This document shows, piece by piece, positions 19,397 to 27,945 of a stretch of DNA of 64,000 bases. A model generated the notes under the pieces. The model was not told the DNA's origin. It saw nothing but the letters and a program-made list of their open reading frames with translations, and searched no databases. The stretch lies in the NCBI GenBank assembly GCA_947164605.1, contig CAMUXE010000003.1:1-64000 (forward strand), in the 5' to 3' direction. Every line of letters begins with the position of its first letter. The stretch's first letter is position 1. The DNA comes from an uncultured Lachnospiraceae bacterium. Its GTDB lineage: Bacteria > Bacillota > Clostridia > Lachnospirales > Lachnospiraceae. The position numbers and the translations under genes are program-made.

Positions 19397-20851
19397 CTAC
19401 ACTCTCCTGATTATCAAATCATTGGAATCTTCACTACTTCTCTCAAGGGTGAAGTCTATCTTCTCTTCCTCATCAATCCTTGAATCCAGCATCTTGTTAA
19501 GATAGCCGTCATCCTGCCAGAGATTGACAAAAAAAGTTACATAATCCGCATTCTTAATTATATTTTCATCATACATAGCCATCATGGAAGCATCAAACTC
19601 TTTCTTGCTAAACTCATCTCTGACTCTCAAGGCTGAATATAGGTTTCTCATAAGGAATTCATAATTATCCCCTATTCTCTCCTCCTCCAGCTCATCATCG
19701 TAGACAATCTCTGTGCTCTCTGAAAAGCTTACCTTCTCTGGCTTGATCATTTTTAAAGGTCTCATGGTCAGAGCTTCATCCAAGTTTTTCAAGACGAATC
19801 TTTTTCTGATTTTTATGCCCAGAACCGGTTTGATAAATTCAGACAAAACTTCAGCATCATCAGCGAGAATCATCTCCTTTAGAATAGTCTGGAAGTTAAC
19901 TCTGCTCCTAAGACTTCTGATTTTTGCATTTTTAATAGCCTGATCAGTCATCTTCTGCATCTTTGTAACACTTACCAAAAGTTCAGTATGCCTGTTCATG
20001 GCAATTTTAAGCTGATCTCCCAGCTCATATATATCTTTAAGCGTCCTGTAATAAGCCTCAGTCTTCTGGCTTTGTCCCTCATGATCAGAATTCAGCTTAG
20101 CTAAAGCCTTCTCAATCAGTTCAGTGTTCTTCTTAAAGAGCCTCTCCTCCTCGTCGAACCACTGCATACCCGTATCCATAAACTCCCTGTAAGACTTTAC
20201 GCCCTCATCAAGGTTAAGACTTAGTCCTTTTAAGACTTGGTCGCTCTGTCTCTTAAGATTGCTAACCTCGTCGTTGATTTTTGCGACAACCACGGCTCCA
20301 CCCTTAAAATCATCAGAGCTTATCATCTTCTCCAAAAGAAGCTGTGCAACGCTTATTCGGCTTTCATCCTTGATTTCTTTGGTATCAAGATAAAACTCAA
20401 TAGCCTCAGCGCTTATAGAGTACCAAACTGTATTATCCTTGATATTGCTCTCGATAATCCTAACCCTTGAGGCCCTCTTTTTTCTGTCTATAGGATCATA
20501 ATACTCAAAACTAAAAGGTCTGCCCTCATTTCTTATCTTGTCAAATATGTAGTCAGAGACCTCTCTAACCTGGCCATCATCCAATTTCTGATTAAAATTC
20601 TCTCTCAGCATTCTTGCCATAAAGTCCAGATATTCAGGATACGTAACATCCTTTTCTTTAACATTGTTCTGTTCTATAAAAAATCTCAAGATAGCCATGA
20701 GTATATAGCCCATATCAAGGTTTTCATACATGCCATCTTTAAATTGACTAAAGTTATTTTCAGTCAATTTAAAAAAAGGATAATATTTCTTAAGATTAAG
20801 CATTCTCTCGCGGTGGTCTGCCACGATATCCCTCTGCATAGTCTCAATCAT
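19397..20851 (-). CDS. JetA/MukF-like kleisin subunit (DUF5716-type)
   Basis: 484 residues from the ATG at 20851, chosen because AAGGGA lies six bases upstream; an in-frame ATG at 20869 has no site. It begins with an N-terminal winged-helix-like region (KKYYPFFKLTENNFSQFKDG), followed by a long helical middle with coiled coil about 190-330 and a C-terminal helical domain ending near FVNLWQDDGYLNKML. This matches the Wadjet JetA family that I recall as DUF5716. As the kleisin it should close the ring between the two JetC heads. It begins about 58 bases after recR with no terminator between, so it is probably transcribed with dnaX-ybaB-recR. Confidence 0.78.
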   Translation of the reverse strand: MIETMQRDIVADHRERMLNLKKYYPFFKLTENNFSQFKDGMYENLDMGYILMAILRFFIEQNNVKEKDVTYPEYLDFMARMLRENFNQKLDDGQVREVSDYIFDKIRNEGRPFSFEYYDPIDRKKRASRVRIIESNIKDNTVWYSISAEAIEFYLDTKEIKDESRISVAQLLLEKMISSDDFKGGAVVVAKINDEVSNLKRQSDQVLKGLSLNLDEGVKSYREFMDTGMQWFDEEERLFKKNTELIEKALAKLNSDHEGQSQKTEAYYRTLKDIYELGDQLKIAMNRHTELLVSVTKMQKMTDQAIKNAKIRSLRSRVNFQTILKEMILADDAEVLSEFIKPVLGIKIRKRFVLKNLDEALTMRPLKMIKPEKVSFSESTEIVYDDELEEERIGDNYEFLMRNLYSALRVRDEFSKKEFDASMMAMYDENIIKNADYVTFFVNLWQDDGYLNKMLDSRIDEEEKIDFTLERSSEDSNDLIIRRV

Positions 20852-20909
20852 AATTATCCCTTCTTTCATGATTATTTAAAATTATCTTTAATTATATCCT
20901 CTAATGCCA

Positions 20910-21506
20910 TCACAGACTTGTTCGGCCATCAAGCGCACGTAAGAGTGTAACCTCATCGATGCACTCCAAATCTCCACCTACAGGCACTCCACTTGCAATT
21001 CTTGTAACCTTTATTCCAGTAGGCTTTATAAGCTTACTAAGATACATGGCTGTTGTCTCTCCCTCAATACTTGAGTTAGTGGCAATTATAACCTCCTTGA
21101 CATCAGCCTCAAGTCTCAGAATAAGCTCCTTAATCTTAAGATCATTTGGGCCTATTCCCAACATTGGACTAATAGCCCCGTGAAGAACATGATATACGCC
21201 CTCATACTTGCCAGTTTTTTCATAAGCTGCCATATCTCTTGGATTTTCCACAACCATAATTGTTTCGTGATCCCTCTTAGCATTGGCACAAACCGGACAG
21301 AGGTCAGTATCAGTCAAGGTAAAGCACTCTCTGCAGTATCTAATATTCTCCTTGGCAGAGCTTATGCTATCGCATAAAAGTTTAACCTCTCCCTCTGGCA
21401 TATTAATAATGTGAAACGCCAGGCGCTGTGCGCTCTTAGCCCCAACCCCTGGTAATCTCGACAGCTGTTCTATCAGCTTATTGATATGTCCGCTGTATAT
21501 GTCCAT
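20910..21506 (-). CDS. recR: Recombination mediator RecR
   Basis: 198 residues, standard length. RecR with RecO and RecF loads RecA at gapped DNA. Seen: helix-hairpin-helix LSRLPGVGAKSAQRLAFHI (residues about 16-34), a four-cysteine zinc finger (CRECFTLTDTDLCPVC), and a toprim domain (VVENPRDMAAYEKTGKYEGVYHVL) with the C-terminal ASGVPVGGDLECIDEVTL. The start overlaps the ybaB stop (TAATG). dnaX-ybaB-recR is a widely conserved bacterial order. Confidence 0.97.
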   Translation of the reverse strand: MDIYSGHINKLIEQLSRLPGVGAKSAQRLAFHIINMPEGEVKLLCDSISSAKENIRYCRECFTLTDTDLCPVCANAKRDHETIMVVENPRDMAAYEKTGKYEGVYHVLHGAISPMLGIGPNDLKIKELILRLEADVKEVIIATNSSIEGETTAMYLSKLIKPTGIKVTRIASGVPVGGDLECIDEVTLLRALDGRTSL

Positions 21507-21853
21507 TAAAAAAGGCCCCCTGAAAGACCTGAGAGTCCTCCAGTGATCTTTGACATAGAAGCCTGAGACTCTTCTTCACACTTTCTCAAAGCTTCGTTAG
21601 TAGCAGCCATAATGAGATCCTCTAACATTTCAACATCATCTGGATCTACAGCTTCCTTGTCAAGCTTAACCTTTGTTATCTCTCTCTTACCGCTGACAGT
21701 AACCTCAACTACACCGCCGCCTGCAGATGCGCTAAACTCTCTAGCTTCTAACTCTGCCTGCTGCTCAGCCATCTGCTTCTGCATCTTCTGAGCCTGCTTC
21801 ATAAGATTGTTCATATTGCCAGGCATTCCCTGGAAACCGCCTCTTTTTGCCAT
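21506..21853 (-). CDS. ybaB: YbaB/EbfC nucleoid-associated protein
   Basis: 115 residues. It is a small DNA-binding dimer linked to nucleoid structure. The N-terminal Met/Gln-rich helix (GNMNNLMKQAQKMQKQMAEQ) and the core GGGVVEVTVSGKREITKVKLDKEAVDPDDVEMLEDLI match the family. It begins with an AGGAGG-type site and overlaps recR by one base. Confidence 0.95.
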   Translation of the reverse strand: MAKRGGFQGMPGNMNNLMKQAQKMQKQMAEQQAELEAREFSASAGGGVVEVTVSGKREITKVKLDKEAVDPDDVEMLEDLIMAATNEALRKCEEESQASMSKITGGLSGLSGGLF

Positions 21854-21910
21854 TTTAAAATCCTCCTAGATTAAATTTATTGATAATATTCATAATTTGC
21901 TTATATAAAG

Positions 21911-23566
21911 CTATATATTAGCATCGATTCCTTCACTGTCCTCAGTCTCTATGTCCATATTTATGACCTCTCTGATATCGTAGGTCTTGCTATGTCCACT
22001 CATATCAGCGTGACTAAAAAATTTTATATCAACCTTTGCCCCTACAAGACTTGACAGTTCGTCCTCTATTTTCTTGCCCATACCTTCGTTCTTAAAAAGA
22101 CCATATACAGACTCGCTTCCAACCAAAACCTTCAATCCCCTGTTTCCCTCATCAAGCATGACAGAAAACTTGTTGTTGGTAGCTCCTATCAAAGGCTCAT
22201 TGATATTGGCTATAGCCTGATTCCAAAGTTCAACCGCTCTTTTCAGATCATCCGGCATTGCCTGGCTCAGAGACTCTAGCTCCTCTCTGCTCATGGTACT
22301 TGGGGTTTCTTCCTCAGTCGAGCTAGCCTGCTTTGAACTGTCTGCTATAAGAACTCTTCCGCTCTTGAGCTGGTCCATAGCATCTGCAAGACTGAGCTTT
22401 AAGCTGTCATACATAGCCTCCATGCTTGCCAGTCGGCCCTTTAGTTCGTCAACATCTGTATCCCTCTCCATTGAAGGTCTACACATCTTTATCAAACTAG
22501 TCTCAACCTTGATTCTCTTATTGGCCTCAAACTTGATAGTATTGACCAATTCAGACGAAACTCTTATAAGTCTCATCAGAGTATCTATATCTACAGCCTG
22601 AGCTTGCTCCTTTAGGGCAGCTATGCTTTCAGTGGACATATCTATGATATCTTCTATGTCTTCATCCTGTGAGCTCTTTACAACCAAAGCATTTCTCAAG
22701 TACCACACAAAGTCAGAAACTACTGTCGTGAGATCAAGGCCCTGCATTATAACATTCTCAACGAACTTAAGGCAGGCAGCCACATTTCTTGCCAGCACAG
22801 CATCGAGCAATTCTTTGTATCTGTCGGCATCAATTGTGCCTATTGTGTCAAGAACATTGTCGTAAGTCAGGCAGCCATGCGGATGAAAGGCCAGACACTG
22901 TTCAAGAAGGCTCAGTGAATCTCTCATAGAGCCATCTCCAGCCTTTGCGACATACCTCAAAGCCTTGTCTTCTGCCTCATTGCCCTCAATCTGCATCAAC
23001 TCTTTCAAGCGATCAGTGATTGTATCAATTGTGATTCTGTGAAATTCGTACTGCTGACATCTGGACCTGATAGTCTGGGGAATCTTATTTAGCTCAGTTG
23101 TAGCCATGATAAAAATCACATATTCCGGTGGTTCCTCAATAGTCTTTAGCATGGCATTGAAGGCCTGTGTTGTGACCATATGAGCCTCATCGATTATGTA
23201 AACCTTGTATCTTCCCACAGTAGGAGGATACATAACATCATCCTTGAGATCTCTCATGCTGTCCACGCCATTGTTTGAAGCAGCATCTATCTCTGATACG
23301 CAGAATGCTGCACCGCTGGCTATAGATTTGCAGGTTGGACACTGACCACAAGGATTTCCATCTTGTGGATTCTCGCAGTTCACAGCCCTGGCAAATATTT
23401 TGGCAACCGTTGTCTTACCAGTACCACGGGTACCGCTAAAGATATAGGCATGGCCAACTCTGTCCATTGAAATCTGATTTTTCAAGGCAGTAACTATATG
23501 TTCCTGCCCTTTTACATCCTCAAAATTGTCAGGACGAAACTTTCTATACAAGGCCTGATATGCCAT
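21911..23566 (-). CDS. dnaX: DNA polymerase III subunits gamma/tau
   Basis: 551 residues. It is the ATPase of the clamp loader that places the sliding clamp at primer ends. Seen: Walker A GTRGTGKTT (about residues 45-53), the zinc module CENPQDGNPCGQCPTC, Walker B IIDEAHM, sensor segment IMATTELNKIPQTIRSRCQQYEF, and a C-terminal tau-like region. It is the first protein gene of the dnaX-ybaB-recR-jetABC run and lies just downstream of the SRP RNA. No slippery A-run indicating a programmed gamma frameshift was recognised. Confidence 0.96.
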   Translation of the reverse strand: MAYQALYRKFRPDNFEDVKGQEHIVTALKNQISMDRVGHAYIFSGTRGTGKTTVAKIFARAVNCENPQDGNPCGQCPTCKSIASGAAFCVSEIDAASNNGVDSMRDLKDDVMYPPTVGRYKVYIIDEAHMVTTQAFNAMLKTIEEPPEYVIFIMATTELNKIPQTIRSRCQQYEFHRITIDTITDRLKELMQIEGNEAEDKALRYVAKAGDGSMRDSLSLLEQCLAFHPHGCLTYDNVLDTIGTIDADRYKELLDAVLARNVAACLKFVENVIMQGLDLTTVVSDFVWYLRNALVVKSSQDEDIEDIIDMSTESIAALKEQAQAVDIDTLMRLIRVSSELVNTIKFEANKRIKVETSLIKMCRPSMERDTDVDELKGRLASMEAMYDSLKLSLADAMDQLKSGRVLIADSSKQASSTEEETPSTMSREELESLSQAMPDDLKRAVELWNQAIANINEPLIGATNNKFSVMLDEGNRGLKVLVGSESVYGLFKNEGMGKKIEDELSSLVGAKVDIKFFSHADMSGHSKTYDIREVINMDIETEDSEGIDANI

Positions 23567-23630
23567 AAAATCACCCTATTTCTTAAAAATTCACAATTTA
23601 ACAAAATTGCTATAAACGAACATAATAAAA

Positions 23631-23648
23631 GCCGCTATCACAAGCGGC
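23631..23648 (-). terminator. Intrinsic terminator after SRP RNA
   Basis: On the minus strand, GCCGCT-TGTGAT-AGCGGC is followed by TTTTATTATG. It begins about 17 bases after the predicted SRP RNA 3' end and well before the dnaX start at 23566. Confidence 0.85.
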
Positions 23649-23664
23649 ATATCTTCCCATATAA

Positions 23665-23930
23665 AAACCATGCGTCCGACTTCGAACCTGACCTACAGAC
23701 GTTACCGATATAGACAGCTCGGCCCAGGCGACCTTTCGGCACACAGAAGCTTTCACTTAATGCTGCTTCATTCCTGACCTGACATGGTTCATGAATTTCT
23801 GTTGCGAAAGACCCAAGCGTCATCACTACTTGTATCGGGCTGCTCCATAAGCTTTAGCCCTCCGTCGGACATCACCCCTGCTATAGCGGATTGCAGGTAC
23901 AAGGCGCCGCTACCACCCCGGCTGCACGGT
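23665..23930 (-). ncRNA. ffs: Signal recognition particle RNA, large bacterial type
   Basis: About 266 nt. Together with its promoter and terminator it fills the 428-base non-coding gap between dnaX and the LicD gene. The SRP helix 8 apical domain is recognisable on the minus strand: AACCATGTCAGGTCAGG followed by AATGAAGCAGCATTAAG. The ends can pair (5' end ACCGTGCAGCC; 3' end GACGCATGGT) and the Alu-domain region lies at the 5' side, as in the long Clostridia/Bacillus form. The 5' end at 23930 is set by a promoter whose -10 box ends seven bases upstream; the 3' end is approximate. The RNA binds Ffh and targets membrane and secreted proteins co-translationally. Confidence 0.92.
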
Positions 23931-23936
23931 AATAAA

Positions 23937-23965
23937 ATTATACAAAATGATTTATAAGTAGTCAA
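23937..23965 (-). promoter_or_regulatory. Sigma-A promoter of the SRP RNA
   Basis: Minus strand TTGACT, 17-bp spacer, perfect TATAAT. An A at 23930 lies seven bases downstream, where the SRP RNA sequence begins. Confidence 0.8.
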
Positions 23966-23994
23966 GAAAAAAAGCTTGTCTCAAAGAGCCTCCT

Positions 23995-25002
23995 CTAAAA
24001 CTTGCTCTCAGGATTTTCCAGCCTGTCAGCTATATATATTCCTCGCTTTTTCTCGTCCTCTGTCTCTTCCATATATTTCCTTATAAGGCCTGTCTGACAC
24101 TGTTCAGGGTGAGCTTCAAGATAAGTGTCAAGATTCCACCTCTGATGTCTATAGAAAGGATAGTCGTGGCCACCGCCACCCTTGACAACCCTCATAAAGT
24201 CGCCATACTTTAACCCTAGATACTTTTCATATCCCGCAATTACCGGCACACTTGTAAATTCAAAAGGAACTTCAATGGTATTCTGGTAACACTCCTTATC
24301 AATGCCATATCCATCGCGCTCAACATTAAGTATCTGTATTCCAACCTTATCTGCACTGTCATAGTCTGCAATCTGACATATATTTTCAGCCAGTTCATAG
24401 AGCTGCATTGAAATATCGCCGCTCCTGTCTATATCCGCCTGAGTGACTTCCAAAATATTATTCAAGGTTGATGCCTTTTTCTCCTCGTCAAATGTTGGCC
24501 ACAGAGCCGCAGCTGAATATATAGAGTGTATAAGCTGTTTCTGAAGATCTGCAAGTTCAGGATCTCTCGGATAGTAATCAGACGGAAAAAGGTCTATTCC
24601 TATAGCAAATGGACAATTATGGTACTTCTCAAGAAAGGGATCGTCTATCCTTATATCCTTACTGTTTACAATTCTTGTAAGCATCTCCCCATAACCCGGA
24701 GTATTGTGGATATTCATGTACTTATAATGGTCAGGCAGTTCATCTATAACAGACAAAAAGAGATTATAGTCGCTCCTTAACATGCCAAGATCAAAGTCAT
24801 CATCCCAGGGTATAAAGCCGCCATGTCTCACAGCCCCAAGCATAGTCCCCCACTCTGCATAGTACTTTATGCCATACTTATCACAGAGTTTTCTCACATC
24901 TTCGTAAACCTCCAACTGGGCTGCCCAGCATCTTTTCATAGTAGCTGGGACATAGGTGCCAAGCCTTACCTCTCCCTTAAAATAACTCTCATCTATCTGC
25001 AT
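23995..25002 (-). CDS. LicD-family protein (phosphocholine/nucleotidyltransferase-fold)
   Basis: 335 residues. The LicD signature is visible near residue 40-70: YGIKYYAEWGTMLGAVRHGG followed by FIPWDDDFDLGM, giving the GxxxGxxRHxGxxPWDDDxD motif with metal-binding aspartates. LicD enzymes transfer phosphocholine (or a similar phospho-group) from a CDP carrier onto cell-surface glycans such as teichoic acid. The acceptor here is unknown, and no choline uptake or licABC genes are nearby. The C-terminus contains the family's GDFMRVVKGGGGHDYPFYRHQ block. It follows the TetM-NYN gene by 42 bases on the same strand and may be co-transcribed. Confidence 0.85.
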   Translation of the reverse strand: MQIDESYFKGEVRLGTYVPATMKRCWAAQLEVYEDVRKLCDKYGIKYYAEWGTMLGAVRHGGFIPWDDDFDLGMLRSDYNLFLSVIDELPDHYKYMNIHNTPGYGEMLTRIVNSKDIRIDDPFLEKYHNCPFAIGIDLFPSDYYPRDPELADLQKQLIHSIYSAAALWPTFDEEKKASTLNNILEVTQADIDRSGDISMQLYELAENICQIADYDSADKVGIQILNVERDGYGIDKECYQNTIEVPFEFTSVPVIAGYEKYLGLKYGDFMRVVKGGGGHDYPFYRHQRWNLDTYLEAHPEQCQTGLIRKYMEETEDEKKRGIYIADRLENPESKF

Positions 25003-25044
25003 ATATCAAATCCGCCTTTCAAAGCTGAGCCAAGATGCCCCGGC

Positions 25045-27798
25045 CTAGCTCATATAATTTTCTCTAATATATTCTTCCATGGCTTTGACTTCCAGCTCAA
25101 ATTCTCTCGAAGAAACTCTCTCACAGCCCTGGCCCAAAATAATTATCTGTTCCTGTCCATCAGAAGTCACAACCCTAACCCTGTCTTGTCTTCCATGTTC
25201 ATGAGCAAACTTTTCAATATATCTATCGGCAGTTTCCGCTGTTTTTGTAAACACGACATGGATATTGTGGTAATCATAGACCTCTGTCGCATGATTCTTG
25301 ACCCTGTAAGCGTCAAATACAGCTATAAGCTCCATACCATGCATAGCCTGGTAGTTGGCCAAAATATCCAAAAGCTTCCCCCTGGCACTGTCTATATTGA
25401 TTGAAGCTAAATCTCTGAGCTCATCCCAGGCGTATATGACATTGTAGCTATCCACAAGCATGTAAGACTTAGAAATCTTTTTACTTTTCTCAGCCTTAGC
25501 TTCGGCCTTAGCTTCAGTCTCAGTTTCGGTCTTAGCTTCCTCCGCCTTATCATAGTTATATATCCTGCTCTCATGCCTCTTTTTGAAAGGATTTCTCTTA
25601 TCATCTTTTCTATTAGCTCCCGAAGTAGCTCTAATTATGGCATCAATTTCATCTGTGCCTATAGCCTCTATATCAGACTTTTTAGGCCCCTTGATCAGGC
25701 TTAACTCAGTCTTAAGCTGGCTTATGTCTATGCCAAAGTAAGGCGCAAAAAGAGGATTTTTCTTAACTGATTCCAAATGGGCTCTCTCATCCACCATATC
25801 CCACTTGACTAATTCAGCACTTCCATGTGAACAAAATACCGAATCCGGTGAGGCCGTAGTGTCCAGACATGGGTCATAAGCACAGGCCTCTATAACCTCC
25901 TGCTCATTCTTACACCTGTCATAGCCAGCAAAGGAGGTCCTAAGACTGGATGAAGGTCCTGCAAAACTAGAAAATGTAAGGCTGTAGTCCGCAAAAGCAG
26001 ACACAGGGACTCTTCCACTAATTTTACTGGTCATATTATCAGCATTTCCATCAGACAGTTTGAATTCTGCCCCCATCTGAGATAAATCTGTCATAACCCT
26101 GCCCACAAGGCCCTGTTCAAGTTCAATGTCCAAATTAAGATAAGGCTCTAAGAGATAAGATTCAGCCTTCATCAAGCCTTGTCTTAAGGCTCTCAGACTG
26201 GCCTCTCTAAAATCTCCTCCCTCAGTATGCTTTATATGTGCCTTGCCCGATGCCAGTGTAATCACTAGATCTGTCAGTCCCGATCCTGTAAGAACTCCTT
26301 TGAGTTCACTGTATTCAAGAGTACTTATAACTTGCTTTTGGAAATTGAGTGGCAAAATGTCTGTGCTGGCCTCATCCTTTATTTTAATTCCCGAGCCCCT
26401 TGCTCCAGGTTCAATTATGAGATGGACCTCAGAGTAGTGTTTCAAAGGCTCATAATGGCCGATTCCCTCAACAGTGTCGGCTATGGTCTCCTTATAGATT
26501 ATCTTTCCCTGTCCGAAAGAGACCTCCACTCCAAATCTGTCAAATATCAGCTGCCTTATAATCTCCCCCTGTACCTGACCCATAACCTGAATCTGTACCT
26601 GGTTAACCACGCTGTCATATAAGACATGAAGCTGAGGTTCCTCCTCTTCAAGTTCTCTAAGTTTGGGAACCAGCAGGGCTAAATCGCTTTCATCCTCAAT
26701 TTTTATCGCATAGGACACCACTGGAATCATAAGCGGAATCTCAGACTCCTGATCACAGCCATAAGAGTCTCCCGCCTTAGTCTTTTCAAGTCCGGTCAAG
26801 GCACAGATGTCTCCAGCCACAGCACTAGTTAGAGCTTTACTGCTATCACCCTGAAGGAGTCTAATCTGGTTAATCTTCTCATCTGCCACAAGCTCCTTGG
26901 CCTTAAGACTTCCCCCAGTCACCTTGACATGACTCAGCCTCACACCTGCTGAATCTCGGCTTATCTTAAACACTTTTAAGCCCAACTGGTCTGGATAAGT
27001 CTTGTAAGTTACAAGCCTTGCCAGGCCCTCCATAAACTCATCCAAGCCTTTCATCTTCAGGGCTGAGCCAAAAAAAACCGGAAAAATCTTCCTGTCAGCC
27101 AAAAGCCTCTGAAGACAAGCCAGGCTAAGCTCAGAATTAGTCAAATACTCCTCCATAGCAGCCTCATCACTGACAGCAATATTCTCATAGAGTTCAGACA
27201 GGCGCTCAATTGCAGCCTCATCGAGTCCGTCAAGTCCCTCTTTTGACCCTGTCACACCCTCTTTTAAGTCAAGTCCACTTTCTTTTGAGCCTGCCTCAAG
27301 CCCTTTTTTAGTCAGGCTGTAATCGGTGAAATCAACCGCATTCTCGCTGAGATTGGCCTTTATCTGAGAGAAAACACTCCACCTGTTGGCCCCAGTCATA
27401 TCCATCTTATTGACAAAAATAAAGACAGGTATGTGATACCTTGAAAGGAGACTAAAAAGCGTCTTTGTATAGCCAGTAACTCCGTCACAAGCATTTATTA
27501 TCAGGACCGCATAATCAAGCACCTGCAAGGTCCTCTCCATCTCTGCCGAAAAATCTATGTGTCCAGGAGTGTCAAGGATTGTAATATTCTTATCAAAGAG
27601 TCTGCTATGAGCCTCCCCGGCAAATATTGTGATTCCCCTTTTTTTCTCGTACACATCTGTGTCAAGGAAAGTATCCTTGCTATCAACGCGGCCAGCTTTT
27701 CTGATAGCCCCAGTTTTTAAGAGCAGGGCTTCGCTCAAAGTTGTCTTTCCTGCATCAACATGAGCAAGCATTCCAATTGTTATATTTTCCGACTGCAT
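25045..27798 (-). CDS. TetM-like ribosomal GTPase fused to a YacP/Rae1-type NYN ribonuclease
   Basis: 917 residues from the ATG at 27798 (GGGAAGG site; a GTG at 27810 is weaker). Residues about 1-640 are an EF-G/TetM-type translational GTPase: G1 AHVDAGKTT (12-20), DTPGH (76-80), NKMD (130-133), then domains II-V. The domain IV tip, where TetM has SPVS, reads HTEGG, so tetracycline protection is not supported. A charged Lys/Ala/Glu linker (about 740-776) leads to a C-terminal NYN domain (777-917) matching YacP/Rae1: VDSYNVIYAW, VFDAYR, ETADRYIEK and VTSDGQEQ supply acidic residues D783, D829, D858 and D880. Rae1 cuts mRNA in the ribosomal A site. The fusion suggests one protein that docks like TetM and cleaves there; that is inference. 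Confidence 0.85.
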   Translation of the reverse strand: MQSENITIGMLAHVDAGKTTLSEALLLKTGAIRKAGRVDSKDTFLDTDVYEKKRGITIFAGEAHSRLFDKNITILDTPGHIDFSAEMERTLQVLDYAVLIINACDGVTGYTKTLFSLLSRYHIPVFIFVNKMDMTGANRWSVFSQIKANLSENAVDFTDYSLTKKGLEAGSKESGLDLKEGVTGSKEGLDGLDEAAIERLSELYENIAVSDEAAMEEYLTNSELSLACLQRLLADRKIFPVFFGSALKMKGLDEFMEGLARLVTYKTYPDQLGLKVFKISRDSAGVRLSHVKVTGGSLKAKELVADEKINQIRLLQGDSSKALTSAVAGDICALTGLEKTKAGDSYGCDQESEIPLMIPVVSYAIKIEDESDLALLVPKLRELEEEEPQLHVLYDSVVNQVQIQVMGQVQGEIIRQLIFDRFGVEVSFGQGKIIYKETIADTVEGIGHYEPLKHYSEVHLIIEPGARGSGIKIKDEASTDILPLNFQKQVISTLEYSELKGVLTGSGLTDLVITLASGKAHIKHTEGGDFREASLRALRQGLMKAESYLLEPYLNLDIELEQGLVGRVMTDLSQMGAEFKLSDGNADNMTSKISGRVPVSAFADYSLTFSSFAGPSSSLRTSFAGYDRCKNEQEVIEACAYDPCLDTTASPDSVFCSHGSAELVKWDMVDERAHLESVKKNPLFAPYFGIDISQLKTELSLIKGPKKSDIEAIGTDEIDAIIRATSGANRKDDKRNPFKKRHESRIYNYDKAEEAKTETETEAKAEAKAEKSKKISKSYMLVDSYNVIYAWDELRDLASINIDSARGKLLDILANYQAMHGMELIAVFDAYRVKNHATEVYDYHNIHVVFTKTAETADRYIEKFAHEHGRQDRVRVVTSDGQEQIIILGQGCERVSSREFELEVKAMEEYIRENYMS

Positions 27799-27881
27799 AG
27801 TCCTTCCCACTTTCTCAATTCTTCCTGCAATTATAGCATAAAGAGGGGAGAAAAAAACTTATTAAAAAAGCAAATATGCTA

Positions 27882-27912
27882 TTGACCTTGACATTATGTC
27901 AAGCTTTACAAT
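27882..27912 (+). promoter_or_regulatory. MerR-type promoter with operator dyad before the SGNH esterase
   Basis: TTGACC at 27882-27887 and TACAAT at 27907-27912 are separated by 19 bp, the over-long spacing typical of MerR-activated promoters. The spacer contains the perfect palindrome CTTGACA-TTA-TGTCAAG (27887-27903), nearly centred on it. The start codon is at 27946 with a GGAGGT site. A MerR-family gene lies 2.1 kb away and converges on the esterase. Confidence 0.55.
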
Positions 27913-27945
27913 CAAATCAAACATAAATGTAATTGGAGGTTTTAC

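Noticed and set aside
14202..20851. Calling the SMC operon a complete Wadjet defence system
   Set aside because: No JetD nuclease gene is present on either side within the window, so anti-plasmid activity is not supported by this sequence alone.
21911..23566. Programmed frameshift in dnaX for a gamma subunit
   Set aside because: No A-rich slippery heptamer with a following stem-loop was recognised in the region after the ATPase domains.
23638..23826. 62-residue minus-strand reading frame
   Set aside because: Lies wholly within the SRP RNA gene and its terminator; chance opening in a structured RNA.
25045..27798. Tetracycline resistance call for the TetM-like gene
   Set aside because: The SPVS tip needed to displace tetracycline is replaced, the protein is about 280 residues longer with an NYN domain, and it lies in ordinary chromosomal context without mobile DNA.
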